The notes under the pieces are model-generated. The model searched no databases and was not told where the DNA came from. It worked only from the letters and a program-made list of their open reading frames with translations. From assembly GCF_037971845.1 (NCBI RefSeq), contig NZ_CP150227.1, forward strand, positions 1,860,001 through 1,924,000: a stretch of DNA of 64,000 nucleotides, given 5' to 3'. This document shows, piece after piece, positions 24,794-32,667 of this stretch; the first letter of the stretch is position 1, and each line of letters begins with the position of its first letter. The stretch comes from Paenibacillus sp. FSL R5-0766 (GTDB lineage Bacteria > Bacillota > Bacilli > Paenibacillales > Paenibacillaceae). The translations under genes were made by a program, and so were the position numbers.

Positions 24794-25510
24794 ATGGTTC
24801 CGAAATCGAACCTGTCGCCTATGGAAATGTTGAAAATACAAGCCAATACTTTATATACAATCAATGAGCAGCAGCGTCTATTAAGCATTAACGAGCAGGG
24901 TGGTGGGCAGGCTCCAGCCCTTTTTATCGGCATGACTTCTGCCGGTTCACTGATCTATTACCATGAGCAGTTACCGCCGGATCTAATGGATGAGTTGAGT
25001 AAGGATTGCGAGCTTCCATTGGATATTCCGAAACTGATTCGGAAGGTGGAAACCTTTGAGCCGGTTAACCGTGTGTGGATGGGACCCGCCTATGCTTTTC
25101 CTGAGATATCTCACGAGTGGAATCAGAAGGTTCAGTTGATTGGTCAGGAGCAGCGTTATTTGTTGGCAGAGCATTTCCCTGAACTAACAGATCACTTGCA
25201 TGAAAAAAGCCCTGTTGCCGCTTATGTTATTGGTGATTCTGCTGTGGCAGTGTGCTGCTCTGCAAGGGTTTCCCTTCATGGTGCAGAGGCGAGCCTGTAT
25301 ACGACACCCGGTTATAGAGGACATGGATATGCAGCGGAAACGGTAAAGTGCTGGCAGTATTATGTCAAGGAGCGTGGATGCATGCCAATCTACAGTACAT
25401 CTTGGGATAATCTCGCTTCACAGCATGTTGCCCGTAAACTCGGATTAATCCAGTTCGGTGTGGATTTCAGTATCACAACTGTGGATTTGAGGAAGGACTG
25501 TGATGTCTGA
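24794..25510 (+). CDS. GNAT family N-acetyltransferase
   Basis: 238 residues. The N-terminal 120 residues are a partly degenerate domain and the C-terminal half carries the acetyl-CoA fold: ASLYTTPGYRGHGYAAETVK (phosphopantetheine loop), then STSWDNLASQHVARKLGL. The length and arrangement resemble the two-lobed acetyltransferases often annotated as GNAT/FR47-like in Bacillales. It starts two bases after the cysteine-rich gene and ends overlapping the next GNAT start by one base (TGATG), so the three genes read as one transcript. Substrate unknown. Confidence 0.82.
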   Translation: MVPKSNLSPMEMLKIQANTLYTINEQQRLLSINEQGGGQAPALFIGMTSAGSLIYYHEQLPPDLMDELSKDCELPLDIPKLIRKVETFEPVNRVWMGPAYAFPEISHEWNQKVQLIGQEQRYLLAEHFPELTDHLHEKSPVAAYVIGDSAVAVCCSARVSLHGAEASLYTTPGYRGHGYAAETVKCWQYYVKERGCMPIYSTSWDNLASQHVARKLGLIQFGVDFSITTVDLRKDCDV

Positions 25511-25980
25511 TGATCCGCACTTTCGTACAAAAGGATCTGCAGTATGTCATTGAAGCACATATCCGAATCTATCGAAACGAGTATAATTATGATCATAGCT
25601 TTGCTGAATTTATCACCCATGCGGTGAATTCGTTTGGACTTAAAGGCAATCATTCGAGGGAGATGTTATGGATTGTTGAGTTAGATCAGACAGCTTCCAG
25701 CTCCATAGGACTTACTCAGGTGAATGAAAATACGGCTCAACTTCGCTGGTTTCTGATCGAACCGGAAGCACGTGGTGCAGGATGGGGCGTGAAGCTTATC
25801 GAACAGGCCATTCTTTTTGCAAAAGAAAAGGACTACACATCCGTGATCCTGTGGACCAATGAGTCTTTGATCGGCGCGCGTAGATTATATCAATCTGTGG
25901 GCTTTGAAGTGAAGGAAGTCCGCAAGCAGATGTTGTCAGGTCAGGAGCTTACCGAAGAACAATGGGAACTTGTTCTGTAG
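25510..25980 (+). CDS. GNAT family N-acetyltransferase
   Basis: 156 residues; start overlaps the preceding stop in TGATG. Motif A is RWFLIEPEARGAGWGVKLIEQA, and motif B is ILWTNESLIGARRLYQSVGF, both close to the family standard. Residues 1-25 resemble the N-terminal lobe of RimI-like enzymes. It is the last gene of the tight cluster before a 67-base gap and a lipoprotein gene. The presence of three GNATs within 3.1 kb (22869, 24794, 25510) suggests related detoxification or modification functions, but no substrate can be named. Confidence 0.87.
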   Translation: MIRTFVQKDLQYVIEAHIRIYRNEYNYDHSFAEFITHAVNSFGLKGNHSREMLWIVELDQTASSSIGLTQVNENTAQLRWFLIEPEARGAGWGVKLIEQAILFAKEKDYTSVILWTNESLIGARRLYQSVGFEVKEVRKQMLSGQELTEEQWELVL

Positions 25981-26047
25981 TTGGCCGGGGGCTTGAGCAT
26001 GAAAGCTGAATCTGTTGAGTTAACTCGTTGTTGAAAGGAGTGGTATA

Positions 26048-26434
26048 GTGAATCGCAGAAGACTGATTCTGGGTTTGTTATCCGTATGCACAGCATTGAC
26101 GGTAGCAGCATGTTCGACTTGGACAGAAGACCAAGCATTATCAGCAACCATTGAAAGCAAGTTGCAGCAGATGGTTAGCGACCCTGTCCTCCTGACCAGT
26201 AGCAATCCGAATGATTATATTGCTGGTAACCGGGAGGCTTACGACGACATCTTGAATACGGCGGAGGCAGGACTGCCTTTCCTGCTACAGCAGCTCGAAT
26301 CCAGTCCGGATAATGGTCTCAAGGAATGGATCATGGCTCAGGCAAGTACTGAAATGCTCGGAGAGCTTAACCCTGTAGAGGCGTGGCATAGTGGCAAGGA
26401 CTGGCTCAGACAGTATAAAATGAGCGTAGAATAA
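26048..26434 (+). CDS. Small lipoprotein of unknown function
   Basis: 128 residues from GTG 26048 after GAAAGGAGTGG. A signal peptide with a lipobox (TVAACS; cysteine at about residue 22) predicts cleavage by signal peptidase II and lipid attachment on the outer face of the membrane. The mature part is about 105 residues, acidic and helical, with LQQMVSDPVLLTSSNPNDYI and ending WLRQYKMSVE. No family is recognised. It appears to be transcribed alone or as the tail of the GNAT cluster. Confidence 0.75.
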   Translation: MNRRRLILGLLSVCTALTVAACSTWTEDQALSATIESKLQQMVSDPVLLTSSNPNDYIAGNREAYDDILNTAEAGLPFLLQQLESSPDNGLKEWIMAQASTEMLGELNPVEAWHSGKDWLRQYKMSVE

Positions 26435-26469
26435 TGGCTTATCTTCTCTATAGTACCTGACTTAGCGGA

Positions 26470-26545
26470 AGTAATGGAGGGGGCGGAATCGATTCTGAAG
26501 AAGCGATAGCGTTCGGCTTAGTCAGCGATCAGAAGAACGATCCGT
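26470..26545. repeat. Dispersed intergenic repeat, diverged copy
   Basis: The stretch GGAGGGGGCGGAATCG then TTCTGAAGAAGCGATAGCG, then TCAGCGATCAGAA parallels the long element at 15441-15575 (GGAGAGGGCAGAA, TTGAAGAAGCGAAGCG, ACAGCGATCGGAA). The central hairpin is missing here. It lies in the non-coding gap before murI. Confidence 0.55.
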
Positions 26546-26681
26546 AACCGGAATGGTTCCCGCAAGTCGTCAAGCACTGTAGTGTGTGATGAGCCGGATG
26601 TACAAACCTCACCTCCAGTCAGCATGAGCAGCATTGAGAGGTTCTTGGAACCCGAAAGAATACATTATAGAGGTGAAATCC

Positions 26682-27464
26682 TTGACTAAGAAAATTGCTT
26701 TTTTTGATTCAGGCATCGGTGGTTTAACCGTTTTGCATCAGGCATTACAACAGTTTCCGGAAGAAAAATTCTTGTATTATGCGGATACCTTGCATGTCCC
26801 TTATGGAACCAAATCTGCGGATGAGGTTAGAGGACATATTTTTGATTGTGTGGAAGCTATCGTTCAGGAGGATGTCCAGGCAATCGTGATTGCTTGTAAT
26901 ACAGCAACAAGTCTGGCTGTGAAGGATCTGCGCGCCAAGTACGATATCCCGATCATTGGCATGGAGCCTGCTGTGAAACCGGCCGTGGAGATGAATCGTG
27001 ATAGTGGAAAGAGAGTGCTTGTATTTGCTACGGCCCTCACCTTGAGCCAAACCAAGTATAACGAACTGGTATCACGTGTTGATGATCACCACAGTGTGGA
27101 TTCCATTGCGCTGCCGGAACTTGTGGAGTGGTGTGAACAGCTGGATTTTGATCCGGGCAAAATCGCTGATTATTTCCGGTTCAAGCTGGCAGATCTCGAT
27201 CTTCATGGGTATGGCACAGTGGTGCTTGGTTGCACGCATTATCCATTCTATACGTCCATTCTGCGCACGGTTCTGCCCGATCATATACAGATTATTGATG
27301 GCAGTACAGGTACGGTGAACCATCTGAAGCAGCGGCTTGGACTGGTGGCTCAACATGGAGACAGAACAGGGGAACAGGTCACTTTCCTCAGTTCATCAGG
27401 CCGACCGGAAGAGCAGGAGAAGATGTACAGTGCACTTCAATATCTTGAGATGAACACCAAGTAG
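26682..27464 (+). CDS. murI: Glutamate racemase
   Basis: 260 residues from TTG 26682, where GAGGTGAAATCC provides the RBS; the upstream in-frame start at 26634 has no suitable site. Glutamate racemase makes D-glutamate for peptidoglycan. The cofactor-independent family is shown by FFDSGIGGLTVL, the catalytic cysteine in VIACNTATS, and the second catalytic cysteine in VLGCTHYPFY. It is close to the Bacillus RacE group in length. It is followed after 24 bases by a histidine phosphatase gene. Confidence 0.94.
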   Translation: MTKKIAFFDSGIGGLTVLHQALQQFPEEKFLYYADTLHVPYGTKSADEVRGHIFDCVEAIVQEDVQAIVIACNTATSLAVKDLRAKYDIPIIGMEPAVKPAVEMNRDSGKRVLVFATALTLSQTKYNELVSRVDDHHSVDSIALPELVEWCEQLDFDPGKIADYFRFKLADLDLHGYGTVVLGCTHYPFYTSILRTVLPDHIQIIDGSTGTVNHLKQRLGLVAQHGDRTGEQVTFLSSSGRPEEQEKMYSALQYLEMNTK

Positions 27465-27488
27465 GTTACACCATAGGAGGTGATAGCT

Positions 27489-28040
27489 ATGCAGTCCATT
27501 TATCTTATCCGTCACGCCAAGGCCACAGGGCAGGAACCCCGTGCAGAGCTTACAGATGAAGGGATCAGGCAGGCTGAAAAACTTGCAGATATCTTGGCTC
27601 ATCATTCCATATCGTATATTGTCTCCAGTCCATGGAAAAGGGCCGTTCAGACGGCTATGCCACTGGGTATAGCAACGCTGCAACATATACATACGGATGA
27701 ACGTCTCCAGGAGAGGATACTTAGCTCTCTTGATCTGCCTAACTGGATGGATGTACTGAAACGTACATATGATGATGTGGATTGGGTGGAAGAAGGCGGG
27801 GAATCTTCTAGAAACGCGGCTGCAAGGGGGCTTGCACTACTGGAAGAGTTGTGGAGCAGACCAGAGCAGCACGGGGCCGCGGTTACACATGGGAACTTGT
27901 TATCACTGCTTATTCGTGAGTATGAACCATCCTTTGGTTATGAAGAGTGGACCAAACTGTCTAACCCGGATGTGTATGTGCTGGAGAGACAACGACCAGA
28001 TACAGGACTGCTCACCATTCGCAGAATATGGACTGATTGA
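27489..28040 (+). CDS. Histidine phosphatase (phosphoglycerate mutase-like) family protein
   Basis: 183 residues from ATG 27489 with AGGAGGTG upstream; GTG at 27480 overlaps that site. The catalytic RHA motif is YLIRHAKATGQ, the second catalytic arginine lies in SSPWKRAVQTA, and the second histidine is in AAVTHGNLLSLLI. This is the 2H-phosphatase branch seen in PhoE, CobC and SixA-type enzymes; the physiological phosphate ester is unknown. It follows murI in a likely operon and ends in a hairpin shared with the convergent DUF423 gene. Confidence 0.85.
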   Translation: MQSIYLIRHAKATGQEPRAELTDEGIRQAEKLADILAHHSISYIVSSPWKRAVQTAMPLGIATLQHIHTDERLQERILSSLDLPNWMDVLKRTYDDVDWVEEGGESSRNAAARGLALLEELWSRPEQHGAAVTHGNLLSLLIREYEPSFGYEEWTKLSNPDVYVLERQRPDTGLLTIRRIWTD

Positions 28041-28046
28041 ACAGGA

Positions 28047-28092
28047 AAAAGAGTGCTCCAGCGATTATTCATATCGGCCAGAACACTCTTTT
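28047..28092. terminator. Bidirectional terminator between phosphatase and DUF423
   Basis: AAAAGAGTG (28047-28055) pairs with CACTCTTTT (28084-28092) over a 28-base loop. It is placed at the end of the plus-strand gene and about 20 bases beyond the stop of the minus-strand gene. Confidence 0.6.
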
Positions 28093-28112
28093 CGTTTATC
28101 CGCGGGGCATAT

Positions 28113-28475
28113 TTACAATGCGGCAATCATGATCATAACCCATCCAGCCAAAAATGCGACTCCGCCAAGTGGGGTAACGGCTCCCAATTTGCGAACACCC
28201 GTTACACTTAAAACGTACAGGCTGCCAGAGAACAGGATGATTCCGGCGAACATCAGCCACCCGGCAAGCATGACGAGTGAAGAGGATTCAAGACCGTCTG
28301 CCAGCAGTCCGATCAGGATGATGCCAAGTCCGTGGATGAGGTGATATTGAACACCGGTTTCATAGATTTTGATCATGTCAGCGGATAGTTTACGCTTGAG
28401 CGCGTGTGCGCCAAAAGCACCCAAAGCAACAGCCAGGAACATCATAATACTGCCGAGTATAATCAGGGTTTGCAA
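28113..28475 (-). CDS. DUF423 family membrane protein (YwdK-like)
   Basis: 120 residues from a TTG start (AAGGAGAG upstream). About four membrane helices: GSIMMFLAVALGAFGAHALK, YHLIHGLGIILIGLLADG, MLAGWLMFAGIILFSGSLYVL, and the last GGVAFLAGWVMIMIAAL. The N-terminal AVALGAFGAHALKRKL and the YHLIHGL motif are hallmarks of DUF423, a conserved family of unknown function including YwdK of Bacillus subtilis. Complete length for the family. Confidence 0.9.
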   Translation of the reverse strand: MQTLIILGSIMMFLAVALGAFGAHALKRKLSADMIKIYETGVQYHLIHGLGIILIGLLADGLESSSLVMLAGWLMFAGIILFSGSLYVLSVTGVRKLGAVTPLGGVAFLAGWVMIMIAAL

Positions 28476-28539
28476 TGTGTTTTTCTCTCCTTTTAAGGGT
28501 AATTAGATATAACATCAAAGTGTACTGCACGAGTGTTGT

Positions 28540-29469
28540 CTACAGTTTGCGCAATTGAATCTGCCCAATGGAGTGATCGGCTTCCTTTTTCAGAATCAGT
28601 CTGGCACGCCCTTTGGTTGGCAAAATGTTTTCATGCAGGTTTTTGGCATTGATATCTTGCCAGATCTGGTTGGCCGTACGCACGGTTTCTTCTTCATCGA
28701 TATTGGCGAATCGTTGATGGAAAAAGGAATCCGTGTTCTGGAACGCTGTATTGCGGAGTAGCTTGAAACGCTCAACGTACCAGTGTCGTATATGCTCTTC
28801 TTCCGCATCAATGTAGATGGAAAAATCGAAGAAATCACTAACCAGCAAAGGCGTTTCCTTTTTGATCTGAAGTACATTGATACCTTCAATAATGAGAATA
28901 TCCGGTTGACAGATCTGCTTCTCTTCCCCTTGAATGACATCGTAGGCGAGGTGAGAGTAGACGGGTGCTTTCACTTCGGGCTTGCCTGATTTCACATCAC
29001 CCATGAACTGAATCAGGGATTTGATATCATAACTTTCCGGGAATCCCTTGCGGTTCATGATGCCCTTCTCTTGCAGCACCGCATTGGGATATAAGAAACC
29101 GTCGGTTGTGACAAGGTCAACCTTCGGGCTATTCTTACCTCTGGCGAGCAGTGCCTGTAGCAAGCGGGCTGCTGTACTTTTGCCCACGGCAACACTTCCC
29201 CCGATTCCAATGATGTAGGGGGTGGGGAGGGCTTCTTTTTTCATAAAGGAGGCCGTTAGTTGATTCAGCTCTCGTGAAACTCTTGCATATAGGTCAATAA
29301 AGTGGGTAAGAGGCAAATATATATCTTCGACTTCTTGAATCGATACCTCTTCATTCAATCCCTTTAACTGTTCTAATTCGGCTTCCGTCAGTGGAAGAGT
29401 GGTCTGATGTTCTTTAAGTTCAGCCCATTCCTTGCGGTTAAACTCGATGTAAGGAGAGTATAAATTCAT
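28540..29469 (-). CDS. coaA: Pantothenate kinase, type I
   Basis: 309 residues from ATG 29469, chosen to match family length; the frame extends to 29532 without a good start. CoaA phosphorylates pantothenate with ATP, the first step of coenzyme A synthesis. The P-loop is [12 protein letters not shown], with the downstream TTDGFLYPN and [11 protein letters not shown], and GINVLQ and the C-terminal [11 protein letters not shown], all typical of the prokaryotic type I enzyme, which is usually feedback-inhibited by CoA. It is divergent from the DUF3891 gene. Confidence 0.93.
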   Translation of the reverse strand: MNLYSPYIEFNRKEWAELKEHQTTLPLTEAELEQLKGLNEEVSIQEVEDIYLPLTHFIDLYARVSRELNQLTASFMKKEALPTPYIIGIGGSVAVGKSTAARLLQALLARGKNSPKVDLVTTDGFLYPNAVLQEKGIMNRKGFPESYDIKSLIQFMGDVKSGKPEVKAPVYSHLAYDVIQGEEKQICQPDILIIEGINVLQIKKETPLLVSDFFDFSIYIDAEEEHIRHWYVERFKLLRNTAFQNTDSFFHQRFANIDEEETVRTANQIWQDINAKNLHENILPTKGRARLILKKEADHSIGQIQLRKL

Positions 29470-29661
29470 GAGATCCCGCTTTCTGTATGTAATATAATTG
29501 TGGACACAACCTAGTGTATCAAATTTCAGCAAACTGACAACACCTTTACATTGTGCACTTCATAATGCCTTTCGTCAAAATGGAGCGAAATACAACTTAT
29601 AGGAAAGTTTAACCCAATTTATGTTAAAGTCAACGTATACCATGCGGAAGGGTGACAGCAC

Positions 29662-30450
29662 ATGATCGTATATGAGAGAGAGCATGATTTTGTTTTGACC
29701 GCACAGCATGAGCATGGATTAGTAGCCGGAGAGATGGCTTCTCACTGGAAAAATGAATTATTAGCCGATGCTGCGCATCGGGATGAATTGATTCTAGCGG
29801 CCAAAGAACATGACCGTGGCTGGATTGAACTGGATTCATCTCCGTTCTGGAATGATTACAGTCAATCGCCGTATTCGTTTCGTGACTTTCCATTACGTCC
29901 GCGTTTTGTATTCTACCATAAAGGGATTGAAGAAGTTCGTCAGAAAAACCTCTACGCCGGATTATTGTGTAGCTTGATGTACACGGAGCTATTTCAGAAA
30001 AATCTGGGGGCCAATGCTCAGGATGATGATGACATTCGAGATTATCTGCAACAAGAACACGAACGTCAGCTGGATTGGGAGAAACAGCTTGGTGGTAATG
30101 CTGAAGCACTGAAACAGAGGCTGCAAAGTGATGTGGAGATTATGCTTTTCTGTGATCAGCTCAGTCTGTTTCTATGTATGGAGGAACCTGGAACACCTGC
30201 TGCGCGTTATGATTTTTTTGCAGAAGGGCTCAGTTGTACGTTTGATGCCTGTTCCAGACAGCCGATTCAGGCAGAGTGGTTATCTAATGAAAAGGTAGGT
30301 CTGTCTTTTTTTCCGTTTGATGAGGACTTTACGATCGTTTTACCATATAAATCGGTACCAAAGGCAAGTATCCGCAAATTTGGTATGCAACAGGCTTATC
30401 GCCGGGCTGAATGGAAGGAACGCCGGGTGTTGATTACGGAATTGAAATGA
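29662..30450 (+). CDS. DUF3891 family protein
   Basis: 262 residues, ATG after AGGGTGACAGC. The conserved start MIVYEREHDFVLTAQHEHG, the motif AAKEHDRGWIELD with histidine, and RRAEWKERR near the C-terminus match DUF3891. The His/Asp-rich segments (AQHEHG, AAKEHDRGW) resemble a metal-dependent HD-like site, so a hydrolase role is plausible, but it is not established. It is a single-gene unit ending in a hairpin at 30502-30541. Confidence 0.82.
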   Translation: MIVYEREHDFVLTAQHEHGLVAGEMASHWKNELLADAAHRDELILAAKEHDRGWIELDSSPFWNDYSQSPYSFRDFPLRPRFVFYHKGIEEVRQKNLYAGLLCSLMYTELFQKNLGANAQDDDDIRDYLQQEHERQLDWEKQLGGNAEALKQRLQSDVEIMLFCDQLSLFLCMEEPGTPAARYDFFAEGLSCTFDACSRQPIQAEWLSNEKVGLSFFPFDEDFTIVLPYKSVPKASIRKFGMQQAYRRAEWKERRVLITELK

Positions 30451-30501
30451 GAACTGGCAACTCCAGGCTTGAGGAAAGAGCAGCATAGAATATCACAAAA
30501 C

Positions 30502-30541
30502 AGGCGGGCTTCTGATGTACAGGTGTACAGGGCGTCCGCCT
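30502..30541 (+). terminator. Hairpin after DUF3891
   Basis: AGGCGG (30502-30507) pairs with CCGCCT (30536-30541), with the palindromic TGTACA present twice in the loop. The following TTTC is short. It may act as a modest terminator. Confidence 0.5.
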
Positions 30542-30688
30542 TTCGCATGCATATATATCATCATAGACTATACTGTGAGACCGGTGAAAATACGAATGAA
30601 TCAGAGTGGGAATAAAGAAGGAAAACACAGGTTATTCCCAGAAATGTTAGTGTACAGCAGAGAAGCGCATGTTAGCAGGAGGACGAAT

Positions 30689-31198
30689 ATGGATACTAGA
30701 ATAGAGATTTTAACGATGTGTATGGTATGGGACAAAATGAATGATCAGGTGTTGTTAATGAATCGGCCGGATCGCAAAGGATTTCCGGGATACATCGCTC
30801 CTGGGGGGAAGGTAGACTTTCCGGAGAGTATCGTGGATGGTGCCGTGCGGGAGGTTCTGGAGGAGACGGGGCTAGTAGTCAATGAGATTACGTATAAAGG
30901 GCTTGATGAGTTTTGTGATCCCGAACAAGGATTGCGGTACATGGTATTTAACTATTTGGCGACTTCATTCGAGGGTCAGTTATTGCAAGATCCGCCCGAA
31001 GGCGAACTGTTATGGGTGCCTATGAAGCGGGTTTTTGAGCTGCCTATGCAGGATTGGTTTGCTGAACGTTTCCCGCGTTTTTTTCAAAAAGGTACTTTTG
31101 AGCGGAGTGTGATCTGGGAGAAGTCATCCGGACGTACACTGCAAGAGACATTTATGATGTATAGCGATTCGGTACTTGAACAGAGTGGGACCAAATAA
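30689..31198 (+). CDS. Nudix hydrolase (8-oxo-dGTP diphosphatase/MutT-like)
   Basis: 169 residues from ATG 30689 with GCAGGAGGACGA upstream; earlier in-frame starts lack a site. The Nudix box is complete: GGKVDFPESIVDGAVREVLEE followed by TG. Nudix hydrolases cleave nucleoside-diphosphate-linked compounds, and this one resembles the MutT/YmaB group annotated as 8-oxo-dGTP diphosphatase. The N-terminus LTMCMVWDKMNDQVLLMNR is standard. It may sanitise oxidised nucleotides, but the true substrate needs biochemistry. A 29-codon reading frame lies 27 bases downstream. Confidence 0.88.
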   Translation: MDTRIEILTMCMVWDKMNDQVLLMNRPDRKGFPGYIAPGGKVDFPESIVDGAVREVLEETGLVVNEITYKGLDEFCDPEQGLRYMVFNYLATSFEGQLLQDPPEGELLWVPMKRVFELPMQDWFAERFPRFFQKGTFERSVIWEKSSGRTLQETFMMYSDSVLEQSGTK

Positions 31199-31225
31199 GT
31201 TAAACCGTCAGAAGGAGGAAAAATC

Positions 31226-31315
31226 ATGGGATACCAGCATGCCCTGGAAGAATACATTGCGGCGACGCTTGATGGGGAATGGAAATTAATCCATGAGCAT
31301 TTAAGCTTGGGTTAG
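31226..31315 (+). CDS. 29-codon open frame with strong RBS, possibly a remnant
   Basis: AAGGAGG seven bases before ATG gives an excellent translation start for MGYQHALEEYIAATLDGEWK and a few more residues ending in LSLG. No family is recognised. It could be a tiny protein or the surviving N-terminus of a degraded gene. It follows the Nudix gene by 27 bases. Confidence 0.35.
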   Translation: MGYQHALEEYIAATLDGEWKLIHEHLSLG

Positions 31316-31377
31316 GATAAAAAGAATGCCTCAAAATGTATCATCCATATCTATATATTTATATCCAAATATTATGA

Positions 31378-31383
31378 TATAAT
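31378..31383 (+). promoter_or_regulatory. Extended -10 promoter element before the GNAT gene
   Basis: TGATATAAT is an extended -10 sequence (TGn followed by TATAAT at 31378-31383) in an AT-rich gap. A -35 cannot be picked with confidence. It would drive the GNAT gene at 31558 with a leader of about 170 bases. Confidence 0.45.
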
Positions 31384-31557
31384 GAAGTTTACTATTTTTA
31401 TAGGAGATGACTAGTCTGTGGGTAATAGTGTGTGATTAATAGATTGAGTAAACTAGTTTGTTGAAATGAAGAATGATATATTTGTGGATTTGCCATACAT
31501 AGGCTTCTGCAAACAGAACGTAAATGAATATTGTACGATGAAAAGGTGGAGATTGGC

Positions 31558-32043
31558 ATGAAATTGTCGTTCCGGATTTTGGACTGGGAAGAAGAGAGAC
31601 CCTACGAACTTTTATTGATGGCTGATCCTTCAAAGGCAATTGTGGATGAGTACCTGAGTCGGGGTGTTTGTTTTATTGCCGAGTATGAAGGAGAGATGGT
31701 TGGGGAGTTCGTATTGTTGAAGACTCGTCCAGAGACTGCGGAGATTGTTAATATTGCCGTACAGGAAGAACTGCAGGGACAAGGCGTAGGCAAACACATG
31801 ATTAAGGAAGCGATGGAAGCTGCACGTAGATTGGGCTGCCGGATTCTCGAGATCGGGACGGGCAACTCCAGCTTTCATCAATTGAAGTTATACCAACGTT
31901 GCGGTTTTCGCATTATCGGGGTTGATCGTGACTTCTTTGTGAGGCATTATGAGGAAGAGATTATAGAGGACGGTATCCGCTGTGTGGATATGATCCGTAT
32001 GGCCATAGATCTGGATGCTGTTACAGAGGATGAAAAGAAATAG
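31558..32043 (+). CDS. GNAT family N-acetyltransferase
   Basis: 161 residues from ATG 31558 (AAGGTGGAG upstream). The acetyl-CoA site reads VNIAVQEELQGQGVGKHMI and continues to IGTGNSSFHQLKLYQRCGF. The central NSSFHQLKLYQ is common in the family near YvbK of Bacillus subtilis, a similar single-domain GNAT. The C-terminus VDMIRMAIDL is typical. Substrate unknown. It stands alone in an AT-rich neighbourhood. Confidence 0.87.
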   Translation: MKLSFRILDWEEERPYELLLMADPSKAIVDEYLSRGVCFIAEYEGEMVGEFVLLKTRPETAEIVNIAVQEELQGQGVGKHMIKEAMEAARRLGCRILEIGTGNSSFHQLKLYQRCGFRIIGVDRDFFVRHYEEEIIEDGIRCVDMIRMAIDLDAVTEDEKK

Positions 32044-32162
32044 GAAGTATTTGCTGAGGTGAAAATTGCTGAATCCAAAGAAGCGGCTCGGATAATTTAT
32101 GTCTGGGCCAGCTTTTTGCTGTGGGTCTCCTGAAGAAAACCCCAATTATTTGTTGAATGTGA

Positions 32163-32200
32163 CGTCAAATGGTTAATGTTTAACTTGACGGTTTGTTTTT
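32163..32200 (+). terminator. Terminator after the GNAT gene
   Basis: CGTCAA (32163-32168) pairs with TTGACG (32185-32190), extended by an inner GTTAA/TTAAC stem with a three-base loop. GTTTGTTTTT follows. Confidence 0.65.
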
Positions 32201-32236
32201 GCACATAATGGACCACAATTCAATTAAGGAGGTAAA

Positions 32237-32266
32237 ATGGGAGATCGTATGCCTATTTTGTTGTAA
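32237..32266 (+). other. Nine-codon frame with perfect Shine-Dalgarno
   Basis: AATTAAGGAGGTAAAATG is an ideal translation start, yet the frame codes only MGDRMPILL before TAA. It could be a leader peptide or the remnant of a lost gene. It precedes odhA by about 400 bases. Confidence 0.4.
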
Positions 32267-32667
32267 TTAAGCGTTCGTTGTTCTACCCAAATTGATCGAT
32301 TTATTCGATTCATCTAATTTATGCATCAATTGAACTAAAAATAGGAAATGCTCCTGAGCGTAAAAGTTTATAGAATAGATATTAGAACACGGACTTCACT
32401 TGAAGAAGTGGAGAAAGTGTAACCTTCGAACGGATCAGGACAGTATTCGACATCTGTGCGACGGTATATACAATCATTGTTTTACTTTGATTTTGAAAAC
32501 GCAGACAAACCTTGACGGGAGCGTCGGACTAACGTTACTACCACCAACAGCACGATTATTGGACTTCATGAAAAATTTCGCTTAAAATGTTGAACGAACG
32601 CAAATTACGGCTTAGTCAATGATTTCCGTCAAAAACTTATGACTAAATCAAGACGGAGGGAACGTCG

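Larger units (their letters stand above)
32044..32667. other. Intergenic region before odhA
   Basis: 624 bases without a convincing gene. It holds a terminator-like hairpin at 32163-32190 (CGTCAA with TTGACG, inner GTTAA/TTAAC) followed by T-rich sequence, a nine-codon frame with a perfect RBS at 32237-32266, and then about 400 bases of untranslated leader before odhA. No clear -35/-10 pair, riboswitch or repeat is recognised. Confidence 0.6.

Noticed and set aside
32400..32585. Possible 61-residue gene before odhA
   Set aside because: No RBS, no family, and poor composition. More likely leader sequence.
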